Assembly (NCBI GenBank): GCA_905221605.1
Contig: CAJNDS010001001.1
Location: 1,232,549-1,296,548 of the forward strand
Length of the DNA stretch: 64,000 nucleotides
From: Symbiodinium natans
Lineage: Eukaryota > Sar > Dinophyceae > Suessiales > Symbiodiniaceae
Direction: 5' to 3'
In this document: piece by piece, positions 51,998-63,374 of the stretch
Position numbering within the stretch: position 1 is the stretch's first letter
Layout: each line of letters starts with the position of its first letter
The notes under the pieces: generated by a model
Database searches by the model: none
Seen by the model: the letters and a program-made list of their open reading frames with translations, nothing else
Told to the model about the DNA's origin: nothing
Program-made: the position numbers and the translations under genes

Positions 51998-53446
51998 GTC
52001 TTGGGGGTCGACTTAGGGTTTGGGGGATCTGGGCATTTCCCAAAACAGGGCTACCCCTTTGATACCCCAAATAGGATAGAAGCCCCCTACTTAAAGGGAA
52101 CCCCAAAAAAAGGGTGTACCCCCTGACTTTCGGAAACCATCCCTTAGGGGCCAGTTTTAGGGGATAGGATTAGGGGGACCCTTGGGGATATAGACCCTCT
52201 GAATAAGGTCCCTGTTTAAGAGAGCCAGAAGAGGGTTAAGAAGGGGTACCCTTTGAATCCCTTTGAAGGGTCCCCCTTATCCTACCTAGGAAGTTTAGGG
52301 TTCAGGGGTTGAGGGTTTGGGCTTGGGGGTGGATGATAAACATTTTCTTAAAACTTGGATACAAATTCTTCTAACATTAAGTCAACATTTCTTGAATAAG
52401 TATTTTAGTCTAAGCTTATAATATGATCATTTCCAATTTATAATTTTCCCAAGGCTCATGGCTTTAGAGGGCCGAGGGGGTCGCTCCCACACGGCTTAGA
52501 GGGTTTAGGGTTTGGGGCCTGAGGGTCAAACATTGAAGTTAGGGCGGCGATGCTCAACGGTTGGCGAAGTAAACCCTAGCGAAACCTTGGCTCCTTATTG
52601 TAAACCCACAAAGTTAAAGTCCTAAGAGCCAGCCAGAAGAAAGCCAAAAAAACCCCTGACTTCCTCGCGCATGCGAAGACCCTGCCGTGCTAAGCCCTAC
52701 CTCTTTCCTCCCTCTCTCCCTCTCTCTCCTTACACCTATCTTGCTATGCCAATGCCGACACGCCTGCAGGCTGAGGACTAAACCCGTAAACCCCTAAACC
52801 CCTAAACCCTACACCCCTAGAGCCCTAAAGCCCTAAACCCGCCTGCTTTCACCAGCGGCATGTCCTCCTGCAGGACTTTGGCAGAAGCCCGCACACCTGG
52901 GTTGGGAACTTTAGGGTTTAGGGTTTAGGGTTTAGGGTTTCGGGTTTCGGGTTTCGGGTTTGTGGTTTAGGCTTTGGGGAGCGTTTAGGGGTATTCTGGG
53001 TCTAGTGGCCTCTGTGGGTTTCTTGGGATTGTAGTGTTTACAGGATATTCGGGCGGCTTTATAGTGTGGCTTCCGAAACAGGGGCCACTTGTTGAACATT
53101 ATTATCATCAGGATCCCGGTGTCGGAGGGCACCGAAACCCTTGAACCCACCTAAACCCTAAACCCTAAACCCTAGACCCAGGACCAAATATAAACCCTGA
53201 AACCTAAACCGTCATGCGTGGCATCCCATAAACTCGCAAAATCCGGCCTAAGCCGGGCCTTAAGAACCGAAAACCTCACTCTTGACTACGAATCCTATGG
53301 GGAGGGGTTTCATTATAGTAAGAACCTGCAACAAAAAAGTAGGCTTTGGGGTCTTACGGCAAATCCTCCCTAAACCCTTTTGCCTAAACCCCAAACCCTA
53401 GACCCTAGACCCTAGACCCTAAACCCTAAACCCTAAACCGCAAACA

Positions 53447-53522
53447 AGGGCCTCTCCCTCGCTTCGGCCACGCGGCTGTTGACCAGAGGTTGCGCCTCGA
53501 GCTCTCCAATGCGTTGCAGCAC
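53447..53522 (-). CDS. Isolated exon, helical
   Basis: CGAG|GTGCTGCAACGC opens VLQRIGELEAQPLVNSRVAE, then ARERPL. Coiled-coil-like. The neighbouring sequence is telomere-type repeat; partners not found. Confidence 0.5.
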
Positions 53523-54008
53523 CTCGCAGAAGGAGGGTTTGGAGGGTTTAGGGTTTAGGGTCGAGGGTTTCTAGTTCATGGTCGGGATGGTATTCAAAAT
53601 TTCAATGTATATTCCTCATTTGGGTTTAGGTACCCATGAAAAATGTAAAAATGTAAAATGTTGAATATGTATGACAAAGGTTTAGGGTAAGGGCGTATAT
53701 GGGTCTAGTCACGGGCTTTTCGTCTTTGGGGATGAGGAGACTTGCCGGGTTCAAAGGGTGTATGTTGCATGGTTTGGGTGCAGAACTTTCGCAGCCACTC
53801 CCCTAAACCCCTAAACCCGAAACCCCTGACCCCTAAACCCTAAACCCTAACCCTAAACCCTAAACCCTAAACCCTAAACCCTCAACCCTAAACCCTAAGC
53901 AACTCTTGGAAACCCCCCCCTTCGAGCCGAGCCTGGCCACCAACCGCTGTGAGGGGCGGCGCTTCGGCGGAGGCCACCTGCACAACTGTTGCAGTCTGGG
54001 GAGTAGAG

Positions 54009-54189
54009 TGTCATATGTGTATATATATATATGTAGATATATATATATATATATATGTATGGATGTAGATATGTGTATATACAGAGAGATCTGCAGACAT
54101 ACTAACATATACGTGTGTATGTACGTTTTTCTATGTATGTATATATATATACATATGTATGCATGTGTATATATATATATATATGTGTG
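54009..54189. repeat. TA/GTAT microsatellite cluster
   Basis: Alternating ATATATGT units; open frames here are artefacts. Confidence 0.9.
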
Positions 54190-55379
54190 TGTGCATATGT
54201 GCACGCCAGTGTGGAATATACTGTTTGTTAGACATAGTTTGTAGCTGTCTACTCTATCTCTCTCTCCCTCTTCTCTCTCCGGGTATAGGGCGTCGGGCAT
54301 AGGGTCTCCGAGGCAAGTCACAGCATCCTTCACGGGCGATACATGCAGATGTGAACCACACTGACTCTTGTGGGGGTTTACGACAAGGGACCCCAAATAT
54401 ACAGCCCCAAATAGTAGGATTCCCTTATTATAAGGACCCCCCAACTTCGGAAACCCCTTGTGAGTTGCGCCCAGTAAAGCCCATGCTTCGCGTTTCTGTT
54501 AACATTTGCCGCCTTCCCAGAAACCTTGCCTGTACCATTCCTGACCCTGGACTCCCGTCAAAGAAACCCTAAACCCCCACAACCCTAAGCCATGAACAGC
54601 CCCGCCCTCCCTCGCCTCCCTCCCTCTCGTCTCTCCGTCTCTCCGTCTCTGCGTCTCTCTCTCACTCTCTCACTCCCTCTCTCTCTCGCTCTCCCTCTCT
54701 GCTGACTATGGGCTCCCATCATTCGCAATGGCAATGTGACATTTGTCCCTCAAGGCTTGAGGCTGAGGGCTACCAGGAGGAGCGAAGCCTCCAAGGACTC
54801 GGACGAAGCAGGCAAGGGCGACGGCTCAGGGCTTAGGGTGGGAAACTCCGAAAGCTGCCAAATAAGCCCCAAATCCTGAAACCACCTCAACACCCACAAC
54901 TAAGTCAAGAAGCCAAAAACCTAGACTAAACCCTAAACCCTAAATCAGTCTGCCACCCTAAGCCTTAACCCCTCAACCCTTTTTCCGTAACCCTCAACCC
55001 TAAACCCCACTTCAAAGTACCCCCAAAGAACCTCAAACTTCCTAAAATCCGAAACGCGGAGCCTTGCCCAGGCTCCAAGCCAGGCCTCAAGTTGAGAGGT
55101 TTGGGGGTATTGGGGTGATTTGGGTTTAGGGTTTGGGGCGATTAGGGTGTAGGGGTTTGGGGTTTCGGGTTTGGGAAGGGGGGGAGTTGTAGGACAAGTA
55201 GCCAAAGTGAGGAGGCAGAGCGAGCGAGCGCGAGAGAGAGGGAGAGAGGCAGCACCCGATTCAACCCACGTTGATCTCTGAACGCGTCATGGGCGTCTAG
55301 GGAGGAGCCTAGTGCTGCATGTGCAACAGGATAGTTCCGATGGTCCCCAGGAAAACACCCACAAACCGGGCTTAGGGTT

Positions 55380-55503
55380 TACTTGGAGGTTCATTCGTAC
55401 TTATAACCCCAATCATAAGTCTACATATAACCTACTTAGAGGACTTCGGGGACTTAGGGGGGGCCTTATAAGTACAGTTCTGATTGGGGGTTACAAGTAC
55501 CCT
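55380..55503. mobile_element. Family A element, long form
   Basis: Starts TACTTGGAGGTTCATTCGTA; the internal sequence is similar to 51870-51990. The 3' end is truncated. Confidence 0.5.
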
Positions 55504-55685
55504 AGGGTTTGGGGTGTAAGGCCACCTCAGACGACATGAGCCTTGAGAACGTACGGCGAAGCCATGGTCGCCCCTTACCCAAATCTCGAAGCCCTTGCTG
55601 CGCCAGGGCTCTCTCAAGTGCCTGGTCGCAGACTGTTCGCACGTAAATCCTAAACCCTTTACCCCAAACCCCTTTACCCCAAACA

Positions 55686-55797
55686 CCCTTACCCTAAACC
55701 CTAAACCCTAAACCCTAAACCCTAAACCCTAAACCCTAAACCCTAAACCCTAAACCCTAAACCCTAAACCCTAAACCCTAACCCTAAACCCTAAACA
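55686..55797 (+). repeat. CCCTAAA array
   Basis: About fifteen units. Confidence 0.95.
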
Positions 55798-56139
55798 GGA
55801 ATCCGAGGCCCTGACTGGACGGCTCCTGCGTCGTTGCCTGCCGAGGAGGACATGATGCTTGCAGCCTAAGGAGGTCCAAGAGGGTTTAGGGTTTAGGGCT
55901 AGGGTTTAGGGAGCGACCGACGAATACCAAGGGTGTTGCGCTTAGGAATCCGGGCCAAAACCTCTTAGGGTTTTATTTTAAGAGCTTAGGAATCCAAGGG
56001 TTTAGAGTTTGGGGTTTAGGGTTTGTTTCTTGTTTGGAGGGTTTGGGGCTTAGGACCTCTGTACGCCCACATCCCCCTGAACGCCAGACCTTACAGGCTT
56101 GCACCGGCAACCAACTCCCTGGAATTCGTCAGTATCCAT

Positions 56140-56235
56140 GCAGGGTTCAGGGTTTAGGGTTTAGGGTTTAGGGTTTAGGGTTTAGGGTTTAGGGTTTAGG
56201 GTTTAGGGTTTAGGGTTTAGGGTTTAGGGTTTAAT
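56140..56235 (+). repeat. TTTAGGG array
   Basis: About thirteen units, ending at the 25-base exon-like fragment 56236-56260. Confidence 0.95.
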
Positions 56236-56889
56236 CGCTCACACTCGGACAAGCCAGGCGGGTTTAGGGTTTAGGGTTTGGGGTTTAGGGCTACAGAGTT
56301 TAGGGTTCAGGGCTTCAGGGGGAGCGAGCCTCATGGAGGGCGACCTCCGCAGCGGCTGCCTTGCTCTTTCTGCCGGACATTTACACTTACTGTTTAGGGT
56401 TTAGGGTTTAGGGTTTAGGGTTTAGGGTTTAGGGTTTAGGGTTTAGGGCTTAGGGTTTAGGACCCTCTGACACATATTTCTTGGGCACCTCCAAAAATAT
56501 GGGTACCCCGTTTTACACCCCAAATAGAAAAGAATCCCTAGAAAGGGAACGGGTACCCCATTTTCGGAAACCCCCCAATATTCCTTTACATGATCCCCAC
56601 CCCAAGTAGAACCATTGAAGCGATCTACTTCTGGGATGGGTTCTCGGGGGTGGGAACTATGAGAATGAGGGTCCCTATGCAATCCCTCAACCTCCCTAAT
56701 GCCTTAGGTTTCGGTTTTAGGGTTGAGGGTTTAGGGCTACACCCTCAAGGAGAATCAGTTCCTGTGGGGCACCCTTGCACCACGGGGTGGCATCTTCGTG
56801 GCATCCTTCTTGGGCCCCCCCCCCCTTTCGCCTTCGCTTGGGTTGTGGGGGTTAGGGTGCAGAGTTTGGGTGAGTTCAAGGGTTAAGGC

Positions 56890-57098
56890 TGGGATGTTTC
56901 CCCATAGATGAACAGTCCTTAACAGGGATTCTTGTACCCCCTACAAGTCTAGGATGGCCCCTAAAACCCTCTGAAAAATATTCTTGAATATGATGCTCTT
57001 AAACCCAAATAAGGGAAAATATAAAATGTCCCAAGGGCCTACCTAGAAGTATTATAATCCTATTACAGACTGCTAGGTGTAAGGGGGTAACATCCCAA
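56890..57098. mobile_element. Family B element carrying a nested family F copy
   Basis: GGGATGTTTCCCCATAGATG ... AAGGGGGTAACATCCCA, with the family F sequence in the middle. Confidence 0.6.
56950..57050 (-). mobile_element. Family F element nested inside a family B element
   Basis: Recognised by AATATTTTTCAGAGGG and GGGCCATCCTAG on the minus strand. It interrupts the family B inverted-repeat element at 56890-57098. Confidence 0.55.
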
Positions 57099-57985
57099 GG
57101 TCCAGGCTCTGTGGAACCCTTTTTTTTTTTTGGCCGAAGCCGTGAACATGGGGTTGGGGAGTCTTGGGGGCTTAGGAGGTTCAGGGGGGTTTAGGGTTTA
57201 GGGTTTAGGGTTTTGGGTTTCGGGTTTAGGGTTGTGCCCGGCTGCGGCCAGGCTCAGCAGGGCGTCGCCATGGTGGCGCGACCTGGACAGGGTCCGAGGG
57301 CTCAGGAGCTAGGATTTGGGTTGAGGGTTGAGGGTTTTTAGGGTGTTTAGGTTTAGGGGTTCATAGGGTTTGGGGCTTAGGGGTTAGGATTTAGGGCTTA
57401 CCTACTTCCCTTAGGCGGGAATGAGGGACTGAGGCACCTCATATCCCCCTATATAGACCCTCTAAAGAGAAATATAGGGTGCCTAATTCCCTCATTCTCT
57501 ACCAAGAACCAGCAAGTTTAGGGGTTTAGGGCTGAGGGATTTACAGGGTTCGTGTTTGGGGCCCTTGGGAGTTTGGGTCTTGTGGTTCAGGGCTTCAAGG
57601 ACTACCGGGTTTGGGATTTGTGTAGGCCGGTTTAGGGTTTAGGGTTTAGGGTTTAGGGTTTAGGCCGCGAAAGAGAGAGAAGAGAAAGCAGCTCACGCGG
57701 AGGAACTAGTTCAAAATCACCCGTTTTTTAATCACTAAATCCCTCAACCCTAAACCCTAGACCCTAAACCCGAACTGGGACTCGATAGGGGGCACAATCT
57801 CAACCCCAGGCCCTTACTGCACGGACCCTGGAGACCCCAACACCCTCGCGAGCTCATGTGGCTGGGAGGGGGCAGAGGACCCCGCAGGTGCTAGTAAACC
57901 TCGAGCCCTAAACCCTAAACCCTAAACCCTAAACCCTAAACCCTACACTCCAAGTTAGAGGAACTCCCGTAGAGAGCCTAAAGCC

Positions 57986-58233
57986 TCCTTGGAGGTTCAC
58001 GGGTGTACAAAGGGGTATAAGGAGGACTCCTAAAAGAAACCCGTATACTCTCATTCCCCTATAGAACCCCTATATATACCTTATATAACTTATATAGTCC
58101 ATATATGGCGTCCCTTAAAAGGGTCCCCCTCCTTGAGTCCCTCGACTGTAAGTAGGGATAGAAGTGGGGCAACTATGGTGATAGGATACTTCTAGCCCTA
58201 ATTTTATACAAGTACCCATGCACCTCCAAGTAA
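57986..58233. mobile_element. Family A element with internal insertion
   Basis: TCCTTGGAGGTTCACGGG ... ACCCATGCACCTCCAAGTA; the centre holds an additional AT-rich inverted segment. Confidence 0.55.
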
Positions 58234-58924
58234 GCCCAACCCGATTGTTCCCGCGCTCACGCTATCTGGTCCCTCACCACCGCTGTTCGCGCAGTGGCGG
58301 TTTCGTTCGGCGCCCAAGCCCTTGACATAGGCGGTAGAGCTAAACCCTAAACCCTAAACCCTAAACCCTAAAAATCTTCAACCCTGTCTGCTGGCCAGAC
58401 TGTATACGGAATAGGCCACAATGGGAACCCCCAAAAGTACAAGCCCACAATCCCCCAGGATCCTAAAGGAGCCCTAAAGGGTTTAGGGTTTAGGGTTTAG
58501 GGTTTAGGGTTTAGGGTTTAGGGTTTCGGGTTTAGGGTACCCTTTCATATCCGGTTGGGCTTCGACGAACTTGAGTTTGATGATTTTCCGGGTTCGATTG
58601 CTGAAGGTTCAATGTGGTTCTACACCCTAAACCCTAAACCCTAAACCCGAAACCCAAAACCCTAAACCCTAAACCCTAACAGTGAAAGTTGGCCGCCGAG
58701 AGCTGGCAGTCGGCGAGATGCACAAGTCTCAACCTCTGGGGTCTCCAGCCGTCACACTTTTTTTGCCCTGAGGTCGAAACGGTTTGGGGTTTGGGGTTTG
58801 GGATTTGGGGTTTAGGGTTTAGGGTTTAGGGTTTCGGGTTTAGGGTTTAGGGGAGGTCCCCACACAGCCCTGCATCATGGATGTTGGGGTAACTTGAACT
58901 CTATTTTAGGATGTAGGGCTTAGG

Positions 58925-59252
58925 GTAGATGAGCCCTAAGCTTCCCAACCCAGTCCCAGGAGTTAAGCCGACTGGCGGTTCCAGTGAGCTTGTCAAACCC
59001 AGAGAACACATCTGTAATTTTCAGGGTTTCTTTGGGATCTATGGGCACATGACCAGCATGGTCGGGAAGCAACAGCTCTAAAGCGTCAGAGAAAGTTGCA
59101 GAAAGGAGTCCCTTTAAGTCCAGCGCTGGCCCCCCACTTGCTTGAGACAAGCCTATCTACATGTTCTCAGCAGGAAATGCCCTGACAATTCCTGACATGC
59201 CACGCATGGCGTGCAGCTTCTCGCATTGACTGGATTCAAGTTCCCACACACC
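58925..59252 (-). CDS. Exon(s) with one in-frame TAG
   Basis: After GCTTCAG the frame reads GVWELESSQCEKLHAMRGMS, then GIVRAFPAENM, a TAG at 59159-59157, and the same frame continues IGLSQASGGPALDLKGLLSA through a further 60 or so residues to KLRAHLP. The protein looks real on both sides of the TAG. Either the TAG lies in a small intron or the locus is a pseudogene. Family not recognised. Confidence 0.5.
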
Positions 59253-62200
59253 CTGAAGCCACCCCTAAACCCTAACCCTGCTCAGTAAACCCTGCTGAAA
59301 CAAACACAAGCCCAAGGGAAGCACCCACGTAACAACCCACGTAACAACCCACGTAACAACCTACAACTCTGAAGCATCACAAATCCGGCAACACGGAGTT
59401 CAGGGTCCTTACCTGGTGCCCGAGGGACGAGGGCACCTGAACCAACATCCCCAAACCTTGAGCACACGAGGGTTTAGGGTTTAGGGCTCAGCGCGTAGGG
59501 CTTTGGCTTTAAAATTTAGAAGCCCGGATCTTACATCCGATGAGGGGTAGCTGACTTGCCAGAGCGCAGAGGCTTGCCTCAAACAGAGACTCTAGACACA
59601 ACTCCAGGAGCTGAGGCTGGAGATCAAAACAACAGCTGGCGAAAACCCTGAACCCTACCTCGGATGCGGCCTGAAACCCTCCAGGAAAAACAGTTCCTGA
59701 ACATGATCCTCTTTAGCTGACTCTAGGGCAAGATTGAACAAAGATCTAGAACCCTCGCAATCTACTAAACCCTAAACCCTAAACCCTAATCCCTAAACCC
59801 TAAACCCTAAACCCTAAACCCTAAACCCTAAACCCTAGACCCTTTTATATGCGAGTGCTCGAAGCCATGGTTCGAGAGAGAAGCCGCGTGAAGCAGACCC
59901 GTTCCATGAGGAAACGAGGCCTGTGTGACTGTGTGTGGATCGCTTTCAGCTTTAGGGTTTAGGGTTTAGGGTTTAGGGTCTAGGGTTTAGGGTTTAGGGT
60001 TTAGGGTTTAGGGGCTTAGGGTCCCAGAACTTTGGGAGGATCCAACAAGTAGGAGCCCCTCAAATAGTAGCCTTAAACCCTAAACCCTAAACCCTATCCC
60101 TAAACCCTAAACCCTTTTTTCTAAACCGTGGCTCCAGGGTCATTCCTAGGAACCCTTGAAGGATCTACCTGTTCCATCCCGCCAAAGGTCTGGGTAGTAA
60201 CCTAGGGGTTCTGGCGAGTGGTCTCTCTGAGAATCGGGCTGGTCAAGGAAGGGCTGTCGGAGGCTGAAAGCAATCTCATTCGTGGATCGCAAAACGAGCC
60301 CAGAGCGAACCCCCGAGATTACGTTGCGGGACTGTTTTTGGTACCCTCAATCCTACATCCCTAGACCATATTGCTGAAACATAGAAGCACCCTAAACCCT
60401 AAAACCTTTAACCCTTTTGCAGCGAACCTCGTATGCCAGCAGCTCGGTCACAGGCCTAAACCCTGAAAAACCTAAACCCTAAACGCGAAAGAAATTGCAC
60501 ATAATTTGGATCAACCCCCCCAACCCTAAACCCTAAACCCCCCAGTGTAATCAGAGCTGTCCTGGTGCACCTGTAAAAACGATCTCTGGTCTAGCTGCTA
60601 GACTCGGATTCAGGCACCCTAAGCTACCCGAAGCCATTCGGGTTTCGGGTTTAGGTTTAGGGCGCATAATCATAATCTTGGAACCAAACCTTCCCCCCCA
60701 CTTCGAAGCTAACTCCGGGCGTGACTCGCAAAACTGGCGAACGGAATGCTTGGGGTAGGGTGGGGTTGAGGGCTGAGGGCTGAGGGCTGAGGGCTGAAGG
60801 TTGAGGGTTCAGGGTTTAGGGTTTAGGGTTCAGGGTTTCGGGTGGCTCGCTCTGAAGCTTTGTCCGTGGCTCTGCACTGCCACACGGTTGGGGCCGAGGT
60901 CTCGTCCGCATGGGTGTGGGGCTTAGGAAGCTTGGGTTTTGTTGGGTTAGGGTTTAGAGTTTGGGGTCTAGAACCCCACCTGAAACCTTTCTACTCTGCA
61001 CCCCATACACCCCTTGACCCTGAACCCCAACCCTGCACCCCACACGCCCCTTAACCCCTAAATAAACCCTAAACCCTTTTGAAACTCGGTGCTGAGCTCC
61101 CAGCCTAGAGCCTAAACCCCAAACCCCAAACCCAAACCCCAAACCCTAAACCCCAAACCCCAAACCCTAAACCCCAAACCCTAAACCCTAAACCTAAACC
61201 CTAACCCTAAACCCCAAACCGGCTCAGCTCCAGCTTAAGATCTCTCGCGCCCGCGAAGCCCTTGAGTCGAACCCCCGGAGAAAAGCAACATGGATTAGAC
61301 AACCACTGACAACCACCCAACAAAAGAAACAGCATCATAATCAGAATGATCATGACCAAAGAAAAATTGGCATATGAAATAACCCTAAACCCTAAACCCT
61401 AAAACCTAAACCCTAAATCCTAAACCCTAACCCGAAACCCTGATCAATCTTCAACTCTCTGCTTGGGGGGATGGACGGGGACGAGTCCATGCTCAGCTCG
61501 CTCACTTGACGCGGGCGCAAAAGGGAGTCCCCTGCAGCCCCATGCAAAGCTGTTTTTTGGGTTGAGGGTTTAGGGTGTAGCTCGGGGGGGCAAAAGGACA
61601 CCCATGTGGGTGGTTCTCTAAATTCGGTCCCTTTTGGGTCCTTAGTTTTAAGGGTAATTACCATTTCTACACATAGGACCCAAAAAGGGACCCTAATTTA
61701 GAGGGCTACCCGTATACACTCACCTATATGAGGTGCCCTGTAACACTCACCAAAATCAATGACATAAGCCCGAGTTCATGTCAGCTGGGGTTCAAGACCA
61801 TGACATTGACGTGCTCTCTGGACGTGGTTGAGAAGGACTCTATGAAGCGATAAATATATGTATGTCCCAGGTGAGAGTAGCAGATTTTCAGCTTCGTCTA
61901 CAGCTTTTGGACTGGCCAAGGGTAGCATAGGGTTTGGGGTTTACGGTCTAGGGTTTGGGGTTGAGGGTTTAAAGTTTAGGGTTTAGGAAACCTACCCCTG
62001 TAAACCCTCAAGCCCACAAGCAGCAATCCTTAAGCCCGAATTTGCCACCGCACCTCCCCCGCGCAGAGCGCAGACAAGCCCACAAAGCCCCTGCAGCCAC
62101 AAACCCTTAAGGGGTAAAAGGAGGGACCCCTAGAAGGGACCCTTAATCTTAAATAAGCCCTGAAGAACCCCTAAGGTCCCTTATAAGAGTCCCTCCTTTA

Positions 62201-62479
62201 GTCCCTAAACCCTAAACCCTAAACCCCAAACCCCAAACCCCAAACCCTAAACCCTAAACCCTAAACCCGTGCAACCCAATACCCGAAACAACGCCCAAAC
62301 CTAAACCCTAAACCCTAAGAAGCCCTGAGTCTCCGCGCAGCCTCAACCGACAAACCCTAAACCCTAAACCCTGCACCCTAAACCCTTTTTGCCACTGGAC
62401 TGAAAGGCAAGCCAGACAACCCTAAACCCTAAACCCTAAACCCTAAACCCTAAACCCTAAACCCCAACTTGGGAAGTCC
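59253..62479. other. Repeat-rich region without a resolved gene
   Basis: Many CCCTAAA and CCCCAAA tracts (61.1 kb, 62.2 kb) and a 61620-61700 inverted repeat around the GGGTCC motifs. Nothing coding that I can defend. Confidence 0.45.
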
Positions 62480-62527
62480 TCAGCTGCAGCAGCCGGAGGA
62501 TTGAGCCGCGCCGCCCTTACTCCCCAC
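62480..62527 (-). CDS. Terminal exon ending in a double-cysteine tail
   Basis: TTTTCAG|GTGGGG opens VGSKGGAAQSSGCCS then TGA. A Gly/Ser linker ending in CCS recalls the doubly prenylated tails of Rab-type small GTPases, but only 31 residues of this gene are visible, so the family is a guess. The intron between the two exons is about 800 bp of TTTAGGG arrays. Confidence 0.45.
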   Translation of the reverse strand: MGSKGGAAQSSGCCS

Positions 62528-62754
62528 CTGAAAAGGCTTCTGGGGCTGTTTTAGGGTTTAGGGTTTAGGGTTTACGGTTTACGGTTTAGGGTTTAGGGGC
62601 GGTGGGGGGGGGGGGGGTTAGGGGGCTTAGGGCTGGTGGAGGTTCTCCAGTGCTTGTAGCACTTAACGATACTGGCGGGGTCCAGGTTTCGGCTCTGGCC
62701 TTAACGTTGCAGCTGGCACCATGCCAGTTCGGGGTAGGGTGTCGGGTTAGGGTT

Positions 62755-62894
62755 TATGGTTTATGGTTTATGGTTTAGGGTTTAGGGTTTAGGGTTTAGG
62801 GTTTAGGGTTTAGGGTTTAGGGTTTAGGGTTTAGGGTTTAGGGTTTAGGGTTTAGGGTTTAGGGTTTAGGGTTTAGGGTTTAGGGTTTAGGGTA
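62755..62894 (+). repeat. TTTAGGG array in the intron of the double-cysteine-tail gene
   Basis: About eighteen units, starting with TTTATGG variants. Confidence 0.95.
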
Positions 62895-63043
62895 TCGTGA
62901 TTAGGGGTTTAAAGTTAGGGTTTTGGGTTTTGGGTATAGTGTTTAGGGGTTTTCGTTTCGGGTTCAGGGAACCCGGAGCACCCCAAACCCTAACTGGCGG
63001 TGGGCGGCCACTTGGCAACCCAAAAGGAACCTGACTACGTGGA

Positions 63044-63104
63044 GGTTTAGGGTTTAGGGTTTAGGGTTTAGGGTTTAGGGTTTAGGGTTTAGGGTTTAGG
63101 GTAT
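63044..63104 (+). repeat. TTTAGGG array
   Basis: About eight units in the same intron. Confidence 0.95.
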
Positions 63105-63326
63105 ATAGGCAAGTAGGGTAAGTGTTGTGACAACCCTGTTTAGGGAACTTAAAGCAGGCATCCAAATGAAACCTCAAGTTCCCAAAACCCTAAACCCTAA
63201 ATTCGAAACCCTACACTGTAAACGCGAACCCTGAATCCTAAAGCCTAAACCCCAAACAAATATAACCCTAAACCCTAAGCCCCAAACCCTAAACCCTAAA
63301 CCCCTGTGAACAAAACGCTCAGGGAC

Positions 63327-63374
63327 ATCTTCCGGGAGCCCCGCCGCGAAGCCTCGAGCCTTCTCGTCCTCCTC
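63327..63374 (-). CDS. Penultimate exon of a gene entering from the right
   Basis: 16 codons, phase 0: EEDEKARGFAAGLPED, between GAAG and a GT donor. Joins 62527 in phase. Confidence 0.5.

Larger units (their letters stand above)
47625..53446. other. Repeat-rich region upstream of the 47.6 kb gene
   Basis: CCCTAAA array at 47890-47961, the direct-repeat-flanked array at 48609-48683, the family C inverted repeat at 50146-50290 and a family A element at 51810-51997. Open frames at 48.15-48.6 kb (plus) are possible exons, but I cannot choose a strand. Confidence 0.5.
53523..58924. other. Repeat-rich region without a resolved gene
   Basis: Includes an AT/GT microsatellite cluster at 54009-54189, CT-rich tracts at 54600-54700, and long arrays at 55686-55797, 56140-56235 and 56392-56460. 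A short minus-strand patch at 58690-58740 (QRLRLVHLADCQLSA) hints at a leucine-rich-repeat exon but is isolated. Confidence 0.45.

Noticed and set aside
53860-54444. 194-codon minus-strand frame
   Set aside because: Most of it translates an AT/GT microsatellite (Tyr-Ile-His runs); only short ends are unique.
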